A stretch of DNA of 64,000 nt from Nitrosomonas sp. HPC101 (lineage in GTDB: Bacteria; Pseudomonadota; Gammaproteobacteria; Burkholderiales; Nitrosomonadaceae). Below the pieces are notes generated by a model. That model did not search any database and was not told the DNA's origin. It saw only the letters and a program-made list of their open reading frames with translations. The stretch is from assembly GCF_009833125.1 (NCBI RefSeq), contig NZ_QRCC01000002.1, positions 160,236 to 224,235 of the forward strand, given 5' to 3'. Positions within the stretch are counted from its first letter, which is position 1, and every line of letters begins with the position of its first letter. Below, piece by piece: positions 10,571 to 19,875 of this stretch. Position numbers and translations under genes: made by a program.

Positions 10571-10607
10571 AAACCTCGATAAAAACTTATTTTTATCGAG
10601 GTTTTTT
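10571..10607. terminator. Bidirectional intrinsic terminator between glcD-like gene and cyoE
   Basis: A perfect 15-bp stem (AAACCTCGATAAAAA paired with its complement around a CTTA loop) is followed by a T-run on the plus strand and preceded by an A-rich run that gives a T-run on the minus strand. It lies between the convergent 3' ends at 10466 and 10633. Confidence 0.85.
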
Positions 10608-10632
10608 GTTCAGATAATGAATTTATTTGATA

Positions 10633-11529
10633 TCAGAAATAAAAGTAGTGATCCATCAGTAACGCGGTAAATAATAATGCCAGATAAATTATAGAGTAGC
10701 GAAAAGCCTCTCTGGCAATCTGGTCAGTGTAGTGCAAGTAAATCCTGATTGCATAATAAAGGAATACCGCATCGAGTATCAGCACACTCGCAAGATAAAT
10801 TAAACCGCTCATCTGCGTAAGGTAAGGCAAAACTGTTGCAATACAAAGAATGATTGTATAGAGTAACACATGCAGCCGAGTAAATTCCTCACCATGTGTG
10901 ACTGGAAGCATTGGCATCCCAATTTTTGCATAATCCGATTTGCGATAAAGAGCCAATGCCCAAAAATGAGGAGGAGTCCAGGCAAAAATAATAAGAAACA
11001 GCAACAGAGCATCAGCCGTAACCTCTCCTGTAACTGCTGCCCATCCCAGTACGGGTGGCATAGCACCAGATGCACCGCCGATAACGATATTTTGTGGTGT
11101 CAACGGCTTAAGTATTACGGTATATATGATTGCATACCCTACAAACGTGCCAAGCGTTAGCCACATAGTCAATGGATTAATCCATTGATGGAGAATAAAA
11201 AGCCCAAGCCCACCCACTATTACCAAAAAAAACAGAGTTTCAGGAACACTCACTTTTCCCTGGGGCAAGGGTCGCCCCTTTGTTCGGGCCATAACTGCAT
11301 CAAACTTATACTCAACCAGGCAATTAAGGGCAGCAGCTGCGCCCGCAACAAGTGATATTCCGATCGTGCCCAGGATTAACTTATCCAAAGGGACTGCGCC
11401 GGGGACTGATAGAAACATACCAATCACAGCCGTAAAAACAATTAAAGAAACTACCCGTGGTTTGGTAAGTCGGTAAAACTGTTGAATGCGTGTGGTTGCC
11501 TGTTGCCAGACTAACGGATTTGCTGACAT
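10633..11529 (-). CDS. cyoE: Protoheme IX farnesyltransferase (heme O synthase)
   Basis: The 298-residue UbiA-type prenyltransferase has about nine membrane segments. The first polyprenyl-diphosphate/heme motif is [20 protein letters not shown] near residue 70, and the second loop carries [15 protein letters not shown]. It transfers a farnesyl group to heme b to make heme O, the precursor of the heme A needed by the aa3 oxidase encoded just upstream. It is the last gene of the minus-strand oxidase cluster. No ctaA (heme A synthase) gene is seen in this window. Also called ctaB. Confidence 0.95.
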   Translation of the reverse strand: MSANPLVWQQATTRIQQFYRLTKPRVVSLIVFTAVIGMFLSVPGAVPLDKLILGTIGISLVAGAAAALNCLVEYKFDAVMARTKGRPLPQGKVSVPETLFFLVIVGGLGLFILHQWINPLTMWLTLGTFVGYAIIYTVILKPLTPQNIVIGGASGAMPPVLGWAAVTGEVTADALLLFLIIFAWTPPHFWALALYRKSDYAKIGMPMLPVTHGEEFTRLHVLLYTIILCIATVLPYLTQMSGLIYLASVLILDAVFLYYAIRIYLHYTDQIAREAFRYSIIYLALLFTALLMDHYFYF

Positions 11530-11651
11530 TACTCACTCCTTATAATACTAATTTCCAATTACAGGTTTGTAATACCTGCTTATAATTTACGTTAATCGGC
11601 ACCTTGTCCCGTAAAATCGATTTTCACTCTGCCGCCCTGGTCAGCCTCCAG

Positions 11652-12233
11652 TTAATACTCAGGATGCGAGAGTTTTAGCAATCTTTTCAGATCTCCGATC
11701 ATCTTTTTGGGATCCGGATCCCGGGGATACCGCATCATTAGATTTCCCATCGGGTCGATAACATAGATATGGTCTTTCTGGTCATTCACAAAGGGAAACT
11801 CACTCAACAAATCTTTGCCTTGTGCGAGAATCAGTTTGGTCCCTTTGTATTTATCAACTATTTCTGGATCAAGTTTAACATCATCATTAATTAACCATAT
11901 CCGCTGAACCTTATCTTTATCAACATTCTGAGCCAAGCGAATCTGTCTCATTATGTAAAGCTTTTCCTGACAGTAACCATCACATTTTCCTGAGTCAATA
12001 ATCAATAAACTCCAAATACCTTTTAATTGGCGATTCCGGAAAATTGTATTGTCTTCAATATTTGTTGCTACTCCCTGCAGAGGCTTGATTTCCAGCAACT
12101 CCCCATAATTTACCGTATGATCCGGACGAAAATCCCATCGATGCAGGAAGGATGAAATTACGATTGGCGATAATATCACCAGTATTAATATGATCAGTTT
12201 AAGCCGACTACGCGTTATTTTTTCGTTTGACAT
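11652..12233 (-). CDS. SCO-like thioredoxin-fold cytochrome oxidase assembly protein
   Basis: The 193-residue product has one N-terminal membrane anchor (about residues 11-30) and a periplasmic thioredoxin-like domain with a CDGYC motif (CxxxC, as in SCO copper chaperones) and a DPMGNLMMRYP strand. In betaproteobacteria a protein of this type sits between SURF1 and cyoE in cox clusters and is annotated as oxidase-associated. A role in inserting copper or reducing Cu-A cysteines is an inference from fold and context. Its start overlaps the end of the SURF1 gene by 26 nt, which suggests translational coupling. Confidence 0.75.
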   Translation of the reverse strand: MSNEKITRSRLKLIILILVILSPIVISSFLHRWDFRPDHTVNYGELLEIKPLQGVATNIEDNTIFRNRQLKGIWSLLIIDSGKCDGYCQEKLYIMRQIRLAQNVDKDKVQRIWLINDDVKLDPEIVDKYKGTKLILAQGKDLLSEFPFVNDQKDHIYVIDPMGNLMMRYPRDPDPKKMIGDLKRLLKLSHPEY

Positions 12234-12927
12234 TTAATACAATGTAGATAATTAAAGCCACTGCTGCGAATGAAAACCACTGAAAAGCGTAACCTGTATT
12301 TCTTGAAGAACCGGAATCCGGAGTTTCCCATTGTCTGACCAGGCCATCATCTGCGACATCATTCTGCTGCAATAGCAGCAAAGGCTGCAAGGTAAGTCCG
12401 GTCATGCTTTGATAACTATCAAGATCAAAATTTTGCCAAACGCTTCCTGCGAAGTTATCGTTTGAAAGTGATAACGTTCTGATTGATGGCGATACTACTA
12501 TTCCAACCAGATGAACCAGTCCGTCTGGTGTGCGAATATCGGGCAACACTGATCGATCATTACCTCCAGCTACCCAACCGCGATTGATCAGGATATCAAT
12601 TGAGCTGTTTACTGGCCGCAACGGTGTAAGCACATGATAGCCTGCAACTCCATGATGGATTTTGTTATCGAGAAAGATGCTCTGCTCTGGATCAAAATAA
12701 CCATCAACTTCAACTCGGCGATATAAATAATCATCCAGGTTTACAAGTGACTCTGGAATTGTAACTGGTGGCTGCTGGGCATAGCGTTCTAAAAGCAAAA
12801 AACGATCATCCTTTTCTTCTGCCCGAGACAGCTGCCAGAAACCCAGCTTCAAAAAAAGCACAATCGCAAATATAGTAACTATTGTTGACCATAGCGATGG
12901 TCTGAATTGTTGTAGAAAACCAGGCAT
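12208..12927 (-). CDS. SURF1 family cytochrome oxidase assembly protein
   Basis: This 239-residue protein has the SURF1 plan: one membrane helix near each end and a periplasmic domain between. Family motifs are FWQLSRAEEKD after the first helix, the GYHVLTPL segment, ILINRGWVAGG and the RNTGYAFQWFSFA segment entering the second helix. SURF1 helps place heme A in subunit I of aa3 oxidases. The ATG at 12927 is used; the in-frame TTG before it is ignored. It lies downstream of coxC with a hairpin between them. Confidence 0.9.
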   Translation of the reverse strand: MPGFLQQFRPSLWSTIVTIFAIVLFLKLGFWQLSRAEEKDDRFLLLERYAQQPPVTIPESLVNLDDYLYRRVEVDGYFDPEQSIFLDNKIHHGVAGYHVLTPLRPVNSSIDILINRGWVAGGNDRSVLPDIRTPDGLVHLVGIVVSPSIRTLSLSNDNFAGSVWQNFDLDSYQSMTGLTLQPLLLLQQNDVADDGLVRQWETPDSGSSRNTGYAFQWFSFAAVALIIYIVLNVKRKNNA

Positions 12928-12961
12928 CAAACAGCCTTGTACACAACCATATGAATTTTTG

Positions 12962-12997
12962 AAGTTCGACTCTCGCGTAAAAGAGTCGAACTTTTTT
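12962..12997 (+). other. Inverted repeat with T-run between coxC and the SURF1 gene
   Basis: AAGTTCGACTCT and its exact complement enclose an 8-nt loop and are followed on the plus strand by TTTT. Transcription here is on the minus strand, where no T-run follows, so it is not a normal terminator for coxC. It may stabilise or attenuate the long oxidase transcript, or terminate antisense transcription. Confidence 0.5.
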
Positions 12998-13021
12998 CTC
13001 TCCGACGTTTATTTATTTTTA

Positions 13022-13867
13022 TTACAACAAATAGACAAAAATAAACAATCCCAACCAGACAACGTCAACAAAGTGCCAGTACCACGCAACTCCTTCAAAT
13101 CCGAAATGCCGCTCCGGCGTAAAGTGACCGTTTAAACATCTGAAGAAGGTCGCAATCAACATAATTGTACCGACTGTCACGTGAAATCCGTGAAAACCCG
13201 TTAACATGAAGAAAGTCGATCCATATGCACCACTGGTCATCTTAAGATTCAGATCAGCATATGCGTGTCCATATTCGTATATCTGGAAACCAAGGAACGT
13301 GATACCTAACGCTATGGTCGCAAGTAACCATAGTTTTAAAGCACCACGGTCATTCTTTTTCAATGCCCAATGTGCAAGTGTAAGGGTTACACCAGAAGTC
13401 AACAGCAGTGCCGTATTGATGGCGGGGATTCCCCATGCTCCCATAGGTGTAAATTTCTCATCAAATCCCGGTCCGGCTGTAGGCCACCCTCCGGCAAAAT
13501 CCGGCCAAAGCAATTCATGCTCGGCGTCAGCCAGCTCAGGTACGGAAAGAACACGCATATAAAACAATGCACCAAAGAATGATGCAAAGAACATCACCTC
13601 GGAGAAAATAAACCATCCCATACTCCATCTAAACGATTTATCTTCTTGTGCCTTATATTTACCTGCTTCACTTTCAAGAGCCACTTCCCGGAACCAGCCA
13701 TAAAGCAAGTAAGCTAATATGACTAACCCTGTAATCAAGACGCCATATCCCAACGGGATTTTATTTACAGTACCTACTACGCCAAAAGCCATGAAAAGCA
13801 AAGCCGTTGATCCTATGATCGGCCATTTGGATGGAGACGGCACATAATAACCCGTTCCCTGACTCAT
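13022..13867 (-). CDS. coxC: Cytochrome c oxidase subunit III
   Basis: The 281-residue product has seven membrane segments and the conserved subunit III motifs: WSMGWFIFSEVMFFASFFGA and, near the C-terminus, FHGFHVTVGTIML and YWHFVDVVWLGLF. It is part of the aa3 oxidase in the inner membrane and stabilises proton uptake during oxygen reduction. A strong GGAGGAAG lies about 5 nt upstream of the ATG. Also called ctaE. Confidence 0.96.
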   Translation of the reverse strand: MSQGTGYYVPSPSKWPIIGSTALLFMAFGVVGTVNKIPLGYGVLITGLVILAYLLYGWFREVALESEAGKYKAQEDKSFRWSMGWFIFSEVMFFASFFGALFYMRVLSVPELADAEHELLWPDFAGGWPTAGPGFDEKFTPMGAWGIPAINTALLLTSGVTLTLAHWALKKNDRGALKLWLLATIALGITFLGFQIYEYGHAYADLNLKMTSGAYGSTFFMLTGFHGFHVTVGTIMLIATFFRCLNGHFTPERHFGFEGVAWYWHFVDVVWLGLFIFVYLL

Positions 13868-14052
13868 ATATCTTCCTCCTTGTTATTTAACTTAACCTGC
13901 TACAAGCCTGACTGGATTCAAAACAAAACGCCACCATCCTAAAAATCATCGATAATCGCTGATCTGATATAAATAAAAACAAAGGCATTTCTACAGTCCG
14001 AAACAGAAAAATGTATTTTCGACATCACTGTTATCAGGTATTCATTCTCCAC

Positions 14053-14571
14053 TTAATTGGCTTTAACTTTGAAAAAAGTATATGAAATCGTTGCAGTATG
14101 TATATCATCAGGCATTTCCGGATCAATCAGGAATCTGACTGGCAGTTGCTTGACTTCCTTACCATTCAGCTCCTGCTGCGAGAAACAAAAACATTCAACT
14201 TTTTTCAGATATCTTTCAAGGTTTTTAGGACTATAGCTCGGAATAGCCTGCCCAACCTGTGGCTCTTCTGATTCGTTGCTGATTTCATACATAACTTCTG
14301 TAAGTTTGCCAGGATGTAAACGAATATAGGATTGCAGCGGCCTAAATTTCCATGGAAGGCTGCGTACATTCGCATCTAACTGTAAATTGATTAACCTTGT
14401 ATTATCTACTTCGATATTTTTAGATACTGCATCCGGACGTTCTAGCTCATATATACCAGTTACTTCACAGAATTTTTTGTATATAGGCACAAGCGCGTAA
14501 CCAAAACCAAACATAACCACACTAAAAATAAGTAGTTTTTTTAATATATCGATGTTATTGGTCTTGGTCAC
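14053..14571 (-). CDS. ctaG: Cytochrome c oxidase copper-insertion protein CtaG/Cox11
   Basis: This 172-residue protein has one N-terminal membrane helix and a periplasmic immunoglobulin-like domain. The copper-binding motif CFCF sits near residue 132, and YKKFCEVTG carries another conserved cysteine next to the membrane. Cox11/CtaG delivers copper to the Cu-B site of subunit I. The gene lies between a tiny membrane-protein gene and coxC, as in many betaproteobacterial clusters. Confidence 0.93.
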   Translation of the reverse strand: MTKTNNIDILKKLLIFSVVMFGFGYALVPIYKKFCEVTGIYELERPDAVSKNIEVDNTRLINLQLDANVRSLPWKFRPLQSYIRLHPGKLTEVMYEISNESEEPQVGQAIPSYSPKNLERYLKKVECFCFSQQELNGKEVKQLPVRFLIDPEMPDDIHTATISYTFFKVKAN

Positions 14572-14577
14572 GCCACT

Positions 14578-14691
14578 TCATTCCTGTCTAAATATAACCG
14601 TTGCTATAAAAACCATTACCACCAAGATGACCAGAATTAACGCAGTATGTAACTTTTTGCGCTTTAATTCTGCGTCTCTATTCTCAGCCAT
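14578..14691 (-). CDS. 37-residue single-pass membrane protein of the oxidase cluster
   Basis: An ATG at 14691 opens a 37-codon frame: a charged N-terminus (MAENRDAELKRKKLHTA), one hydrophobic helix rich in Val/Ile/Leu and a short RQE tail. It fills the gap between coxA (stop 14705) and ctaG (start 14571), 6 bp before the latter. Small oxidase assembly proteins of this size are known at exactly this place in betaproteobacterial cox clusters. A role in oxidase assembly is inferred from position and topology. Confidence 0.75.
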   Translation of the reverse strand: MAENRDAELKRKKLHTALILVILVVMVFIATVIFRQE

Positions 14692-14704
14692 TGTTTATAC
14701 CTGT

Positions 14705-16282
14705 TTATTTAACAACAGGTGGGGTTTCAAAGCTGTGGTAAGGCGCTGGCGAAGGCAGGTGCGTCCACTCCAAAGTAGTTGCTCCTTCCCAAGTTTTATC
14801 CGCTGCCTTTTCTCCGCCACGTACACATTTAATAACAATGTATACAAACAACAGCTGTGTCAATCCGAATCCAAACGCACCAATACTTGAAATCATGTTG
14901 AAATCAGCAAACTGGAGCGCATAATCAGGGATTCTGCGCGGCATACCAGCCAATCCAAGGAAGTGCTGAACAAAGAATGCCACATTAAAGAATATCATTG
15001 ACAGCCAGAAGTGCCACTTGCCTAATGTTTCACTGTACATATGACCAGTCCATTTCGGCAGCCAGTAATATGCGCCTGCAAATAATGCAAACAAGGCTCC
15101 AGAAACCAATACATAATGAAAATGCGCAATAACATAGTATGTATCCTGCACTTGCACATCGACTGGAACTATTGCGCAAACAACGCCGCTAAATCCGCCA
15201 ATAACAAACAGAACGATAAACCCTATTGCAAACAACATTGGCGTTTCAAAGGTCATGGAACCTCGCCACATGGTCGCCGTCCAGTTGAAGACCTTAACAC
15301 CCGTTGGCACAGCAATTAACATCGTTGCATACATAAAAAACAACTGTCCAGTCACCGGCATACCAACAGTGAACATATGGTGCGCCCACACAAAACAAGA
15401 CAACAGTGCAATTGCAGCAATTGCATACACCATCGATGTATAACCGAACAACGGTTTACGTGAGAATGTTGCAATAACTTCAGAAATCACACCGAACGCC
15501 GGCAAAATCATAATATATACCTCCGGGTGTCCGAAGAACCAGAAGATATGCTGGAACATAACCGGATCACCACCACCCGCAGCATTGAAAAAACTCGTAC
15601 CAAAATTACGGTCTGTAATTACCATTGTTACAGCACCCGCCAGCACCGGCATAACCAATACAAGCAAGTATGCGGTAATCAACCAGCTCCACACGAACAT
15701 TGGCATCTTCATCAATGTCATACCTGGAGCACGCATGTTCAGAATAGTCGTAATGATGTTTATAGAACCCATAATAGAGGACATCCCGAAAATATGGATT
15801 GCAAACAACATCATGTCCGTTCCTATACCACCTTGCGTGGACAACGGAGGATAAAACGTCCATCCACCAGCAGCAGCTCCGCCTGGTACAAAAAATGAAG
15901 TTATCAATAACAGCGCTGCAATCGGCAGCAACCAGAAGCTCCAGTTATTCAGACGAGCAAAAGCCATGTCTGGCGCCCCGATCATTAATGGTATCTGCCA
16001 GTTAGCGAACCCCACCCAAGCCGGCATTACAGCACCAAACACCATGATCAGACCATGTAGTGTAGTAAACGAGTTAAATACCTCTGGCTCCAGTATCTGA
16101 ATACCAGGCATAAAAAGCTCTGCTCTGATACCCATGGCCAGAAAACCACCAACAAACAACATAGCCAGACTGAAACACAAATAAAGCGTTCCGATATCTT
16201 TATGGTTGGTCGTAGTTAACCAACGCATTATGCCGGTCGGATGATCGTGCGTATGGCCATGTACGTCTTGTATTACTGCCAT
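14705..16282 (-). CDS. coxA: Cytochrome c oxidase subunit I (aa3 type)
   Basis: This 525-residue heme-copper oxidase catalytic subunit has twelve membrane helices. Visible motifs include the low-spin heme ligand region FTTLHGLIMVFGAVMP, the Cu-B ligand and crosslinked tyrosine block FGHPEVYIMILP, the histidine pair WAHHMFTVGM and the heme ligands in YYVIAHFHYVLVSGA. It reduces oxygen to water and pumps protons. The K- and D-pathway sequence is that of an A-type oxidase. A GGAG lies upstream of the ATG. It follows coxB by 58 bp. Also called ctaD. Confidence 0.97.
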   Translation of the reverse strand: MAVIQDVHGHTHDHPTGIMRWLTTTNHKDIGTLYLCFSLAMLFVGGFLAMGIRAELFMPGIQILEPEVFNSFTTLHGLIMVFGAVMPAWVGFANWQIPLMIGAPDMAFARLNNWSFWLLPIAALLLITSFFVPGGAAAGGWTFYPPLSTQGGIGTDMMLFAIHIFGMSSIMGSINIITTILNMRAPGMTLMKMPMFVWSWLITAYLLVLVMPVLAGAVTMVITDRNFGTSFFNAAGGGDPVMFQHIFWFFGHPEVYIMILPAFGVISEVIATFSRKPLFGYTSMVYAIAAIALLSCFVWAHHMFTVGMPVTGQLFFMYATMLIAVPTGVKVFNWTATMWRGSMTFETPMLFAIGFIVLFVIGGFSGVVCAIVPVDVQVQDTYYVIAHFHYVLVSGALFALFAGAYYWLPKWTGHMYSETLGKWHFWLSMIFFNVAFFVQHFLGLAGMPRRIPDYALQFADFNMISSIGAFGFGLTQLLFVYIVIKCVRGGEKAADKTWEGATTLEWTHLPSPAPYHSFETPPVVK

Positions 16283-16340
16283 TATCTTCTCCTTTTTTCA
16301 ATCTAATTGATCTATACCCCGACTCTATATTCCGGATATA

Positions 16341-17183
16341 TCAGTTTTTACTCGCCTCATTTTCAACGAGAGCTGTATTCACTACCGCAGCCGATGCAGT
16401 TTTTTGTTTATCTGCAACCCACTGACTGTATTTTTCCTGCTCCATTACTTCTACTATTACCGGCATAAATCCGTGTTCCTTACCACAAAGCTCAGCGCAC
16501 TGGCCACGATAGATTCCCGGTTTTTCTACTTTAAACCATGCATCACGAATAAATCCGGGTATGGCGTCTTGTTTTACGCCAAGTGCAGGTACCCACCATG
16601 CATGGATAACATCATTAGCTGTCATGAGCACTCTGATTTTTTTTCCGGTAGGCACTACTACGCGATTATCCACTTCCAGCAAATAATCTTCTCCCTTAGG
16701 CGCTTGGTTACGAATCTGATCCTGCGGAGTGGATAACTGACTATAAAAGCTTATTCCCTCACCTTCTCCTTGAATATAATCATACCCCCACATCCACTGG
16801 TATCCGGTAGCTTTGATAGTGATATCCGCTTCGCTGGTATCCTTCATCGCGATAACTGTTTTGGTTGCTGGCCATGAGATCGCAATCAAGATCAACACAG
16901 GAATTGCCGTCCAAATTAATTCAATCGTTGTACTGTGATGAAAATTTGCTGCCTTATACCCAACCGATTTACGATGCTTGACGATGGAATAGCCCATCAC
17001 ACCAAACACACCAACAAATATTGCCAAACAGATCCACAGTGCCATCATGTGCTGATCGTATATTTCCTGTGCAATCGGAGTTTGTGGCTCAGGCAGATTA
17101 TATTTGCTAGATATCGCCAATCCCGAATAAGAGCCAAGAATCACAAAACTTGATAGCAACGCCATCAACTTACTACCCTTCAT
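16341..17183 (-). CDS. coxB: Cytochrome c oxidase subunit II
   Basis: The 280-residue product has an N-terminal signal/anchor, two membrane helices and a periplasmic cupredoxin domain. The Cu-A motif CAELCGKEHGFM (C-x3-C-x3-H-x2-M) is intact near residue 220, with the upstream ligand in HAWWVPALGVKQD. No C-terminal cytochrome c domain follows, so this is an aa3 rather than a caa3 subunit. It accepts electrons from cytochrome c. It is the first gene of the cluster; a GGGGGG Shine-Dalgarno precedes the ATG. Also called ctaC. Confidence 0.97.
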   Translation of the reverse strand: MKGSKLMALLSSFVILGSYSGLAISSKYNLPEPQTPIAQEIYDQHMMALWICLAIFVGVFGVMGYSIVKHRKSVGYKAANFHHSTTIELIWTAIPVLILIAISWPATKTVIAMKDTSEADITIKATGYQWMWGYDYIQGEGEGISFYSQLSTPQDQIRNQAPKGEDYLLEVDNRVVVPTGKKIRVLMTANDVIHAWWVPALGVKQDAIPGFIRDAWFKVEKPGIYRGQCAELCGKEHGFMPVIVEVMEQEKYSQWVADKQKTASAAVVNTALVENEASKN

Positions 17184-17664
17184 ATATTACCCCCCCACAT
17201 TAATTACCAAATCAATTTCAGCAGCTCACCTGTGATCTTGTAAGCTTGCCCCACACCTCACAATCAGCTGCTCATAAGAACGTTTGCCTGGCTGTTCAGC
17301 CTGACTAACCAATAGAAGCCGAAACCGGGTAACAATTTTGGGGCAATCTTAGCATTCGGACGCTGCTAGCACAAGAAGGAAGATGCATGATTTTTATGAG
17401 GAAAATTACCATGTTGTCACTATGGATATCGGTTTTTTTATCTTCCGACACCTAAATTCCTTTTGTTGTCTCGATATATCTATCATTTTGACATGACGCA
17501 TGGCGCTCATCTGCCTGCACAGACAAGAAATCAGGCAAACAACCCCCAAGACCACTATAGAAAAGTGGTTAAATCTAATGACCCGAAAATTGAATTGCAA
17601 CTTTTTCCTCCTCAAGGTAGCCTAAGTTACTTATTTTTATTTAATTTTGAGGAAAAATAAAACT
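17184..17664. other. Divergent intergenic region between coxB and the BI-1 family gene
   Basis: No coding sequence is supported in these 481 bases. Promoters for the oxidase cluster (minus) and for the BI-1 gene (plus) are expected here. Confidence 0.6.
17346..17374 (-). promoter_or_regulatory. Possible sigma-70 promoter for the cytochrome oxidase cluster
   Basis: On the minus strand TTGTGC and TAAGAT are separated by exactly 17 nt, about 160 nt before the coxB start. Each hexamer matches four of six consensus bases. This is a by-eye suggestion only. Confidence 0.3.
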
Positions 17665-18360
17665 ATGCAATCTGATTCCAAATATGCAATTCCTACATCA
17701 GAAGCATTAGGCTCACATATACATAACCAGGTACTGAGAAATACTTATTTAATGCTTGCATTGACCATGATTCCAACAATGCTTGGTTCAGCTGTTGGTA
17801 TTAATACAGATTTTCTGTTCCTGGCTCAATCTCCGATTATGGGCTCGCTTGCAATGCTGGCTGCAATGATCGGCTTGATGTTTGCTGTCAGTGCTGCACG
17901 CAACAGTATTTGGGGCGTCATTCTTCTTTTCTTGTTTACCTTTGTTGCCGGGTGGTGGTTGGGTCCCCTGCTGCAGCATGCGCTACAATTTAAAAATGGC
18001 GCTCAGCTGATCGGACTTGCTGCTGCAGGAACAGGCATCATTTTTTTTACACTGGCAAGCGTGGTGACGGTAACCCGTAAAGATTTCGGATTCCTGCGTA
18101 ATTTTCTGCTGGCGGGACTGATACTGGTTATTTTGGCTTCTCTGGTTAATTTATTTTTGGCAATACCAGCTGTTTCACTGGTTATTTCAGCTGCGGCGGT
18201 GCTGGTTTTCTCGGGATTTATCCTGTTTGATGTAAGCCGAATTATAAATGGCGGTGAAACCAATTACGTTATGGCAACATTGGGGATTTATCTTAGTTTA
18301 TACAATATATTTATAAGCCTAATACAGTTGTTGCTTGCTTTACTGGGCGAAAGAGACTGA
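17665..18360 (+). CDS. Bax inhibitor-1 (BI-1)/YccA family membrane protein
   Basis: This is a 231-residue protein with seven hydrophobic segments. The family signature near the C-terminus, FSGFILFDVSRIINGGETNYV, carries the aspartate that belongs to the BI-1 pH-sensing pair. Bacterial members (YccA, BsYetJ) are inner-membrane proteins; YccA modulates FtsH proteolysis and YetJ leaks calcium. Which applies here is not known. The ATG at 17665 is preferred over a TTG at 17647; GAGG lies 13-16 nt upstream. Confidence 0.85.
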   Translation: MQSDSKYAIPTSEALGSHIHNQVLRNTYLMLALTMIPTMLGSAVGINTDFLFLAQSPIMGSLAMLAAMIGLMFAVSAARNSIWGVILLFLFTFVAGWWLGPLLQHALQFKNGAQLIGLAAAGTGIIFFTLASVVTVTRKDFGFLRNFLLAGLILVILASLVNLFLAIPAVSLVISAAAVLVFSGFILFDVSRIINGGETNYVMATLGIYLSLYNIFISLIQLLLALLGERD

Positions 18361-18446
18361 AGCCAATCGCTTGACGGGAAATAACAAATCACCTTCATCA
18401 ACTACGCTATTGGAAAATTTCCGTTGAAAGGATGAGACTTACTGTA

Positions 18447-18481
18447 TGTGCCCTGACGATCTACAAAGCATTCAGGGCACA
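18447..18481 (+). terminator. Hairpin after the BI-1 family gene
   Basis: TGTGCCCTGA and TCAGGGCACA form a 10-bp stem with a 15-nt loop, 87 bp after the stop. No T-run follows, so termination is a guess. Confidence 0.4.
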
Positions 18482-18560
18482 GCAATCGTTGATTCAGTAC
18501 TGTTAAAATTCCGGCAAACTAGTCTTTTACTCATTTTATCTTCTAGCAAAAGGAATTTTT

Positions 18561-18770
18561 ATGCCAATAACTATTATTCATATCAAGGGAATGACCTGCG
18601 GGGGATGCGTCAGTAGCGTCAAAACTGTATTAACAAAAATCCCAGGAGTAAGCAACGCTGAGGTGTCTCTTGATGATGGACAGGCAGTCGTTCAACACGA
18701 TGGCTCTCACGAAGACATGATTTTTAGCCGGGCAATAGAAGATGCTGGATTTGAGGTGATCAGGCAGTAA
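18561..18770 (+). CDS. Heavy-metal-associated (HMA) domain protein, CopZ-like
   Basis: The 69-residue product is a single ferredoxin-like HMA domain with the metal site MTCGGCV (CxxC, residues 11-14 region). Such free-standing domains carry Cu(I) to P1B-type ATPases or other targets. No copper ATPase gene is adjacent. It follows the BI-1 gene by 200 bp and precedes accA. The oxidase cluster nearby is a possible copper consumer, but this link is only positional. AAAGGA lies upstream of the ATG. Confidence 0.88.
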   Translation: MPITIIHIKGMTCGGCVSSVKTVLTKIPGVSNAEVSLDDGQAVVQHDGSHEDMIFSRAIEDAGFEVIRQ

Positions 18771-18906
18771 TCACTGCGGTAACAATAAGATTTATAGACT
18801 TTGGTATTTCACGCCTCCTTGTTTTCTAGACATCCGAAAGAATAAACGACGCAGGTTAAGTCCTGTATCATCGCGCTTCTTCGCTTTTTTAATCCTATTA
18901 ATCTGT

Positions 18907-19875
18907 ATGAAAAACGTCTTTCTGGACTTTGAAAAGGGCATCGAGGAATTTGAGGCAAAAATAGAGCAATTACGCTTTGCTCAAGATAACTCCGCGCTGG
19001 ATATCTCAGCTGAAATCACTCGATTGCAAGCAAAAAGTCGAGGGCTGACCAAAAGTGTTTATGCAAAACTTACACCCTGGCAGATTTCACAAGTAGCGCG
19101 CCATCCTTTACGTCCTTCCACACTTGATTACATAAAACATCTGTTTACCGATTTTGAAGAACTGCATGGTGACAGGAATTTTGCAGATGACCGGGCGATC
19201 ATTGGTGGATTGGCGCACTTTAATGGTCAGACTGTTATGCTGATCGGGCACCAGAAAGGACATGATACTAAGGAAAAGATCTACCATAATTTTGGCATGC
19301 CCAAGCCAGAGGGATATCGCAAAGCACTTCGGCTCATGCGTCTCGCAGAAAAGTTTTCGATCCCATTGATTACCTTTATCGATACACCAGGCGCCTATCC
19401 AGGCATAGACGCGGAAGAACGCGGGCAATCTGAGGCCATCGGCAAAAACCTGTATGTCATGGCAGGGCTGAGAATACCTATTATTTGCGTCATTATCGGA
19501 GAAGGTGGGTCAGGTGGAGCGCTGGCCATCGCTGTAGGCGATACCAGCCTGATGCTGCAATACTCCATCTATTCAGTTATTTCACCGGAAGGATGCGCAT
19601 CCATTCTATGGAAAAGTGCAGACAAAGCATCCGACGCGGCTGAGATACTTGGCATCACTGCCGACCGACTCAAGGAAATGGCCCTAATTGATACCATCAT
19701 TCCCGAGCCTGTGGGTGGCGCACACCGTGATTATCCGGCTGTAATGCAATCCGTCCGGCAGGCAATACAAGAATCACTACGAAAGCTGCAGGATATTCCC
19801 TTGGAAACATTGCTACAAAAACGCCTTGATCGACTGCTAGGATATGGCAGATTCAAAATCAATCAACCCGATTGA
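18907..19875 (+). CDS. accA: Acetyl-CoA carboxylase carboxyltransferase subunit alpha
   Basis: The 322-residue product has the full AccA layout. An N-terminal helical region ([15 protein letters not shown]) is followed by the crotonase-like domain with [21 protein letters not shown] and the oxyanion-hole glycines [11 protein letters not shown]. With AccD it transfers the carboxyl group from biotin to acetyl-CoA at the start of fatty acid synthesis. Its end overlaps the tilS start by 32 nt, so the two are probably co-transcribed. This accA-tilS pairing is common in proteobacteria. Confidence 0.96.
   Translation: MKNVFLDFEKGIEEFEAKIEQLRFAQDNSALDISAEITRLQAKSRGLTKSVYAKLTPWQISQVARHPLRPSTLDYIKHLFTDFEELHGDRNFADDRAIIGGLAHFNGQTVMLIGHQKGHDTKEKIYHNFGMPKPEGYRKALRLMRLAEKFSIPLITFIDTPGAYPGIDAEERGQSEAIGKNLYVMAGLRIPIICVIIGEGGSGGALAIAVGDTSLMLQYSIYSVISPEGCASILWKSADKASDAAEILGITADRLKEMALIDTIIPEPVGGAHRDYPAVMQSVRQAIQESLRKLQDIPLETLLQKRLDRLLGYGRFKINQPD

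Noticed and set aside
12962..12997. Terminator for coxC
   Set aside because: The T-run is on the plus strand while coxC and the SURF1 gene are read on the minus strand; recorded only as a hairpin.
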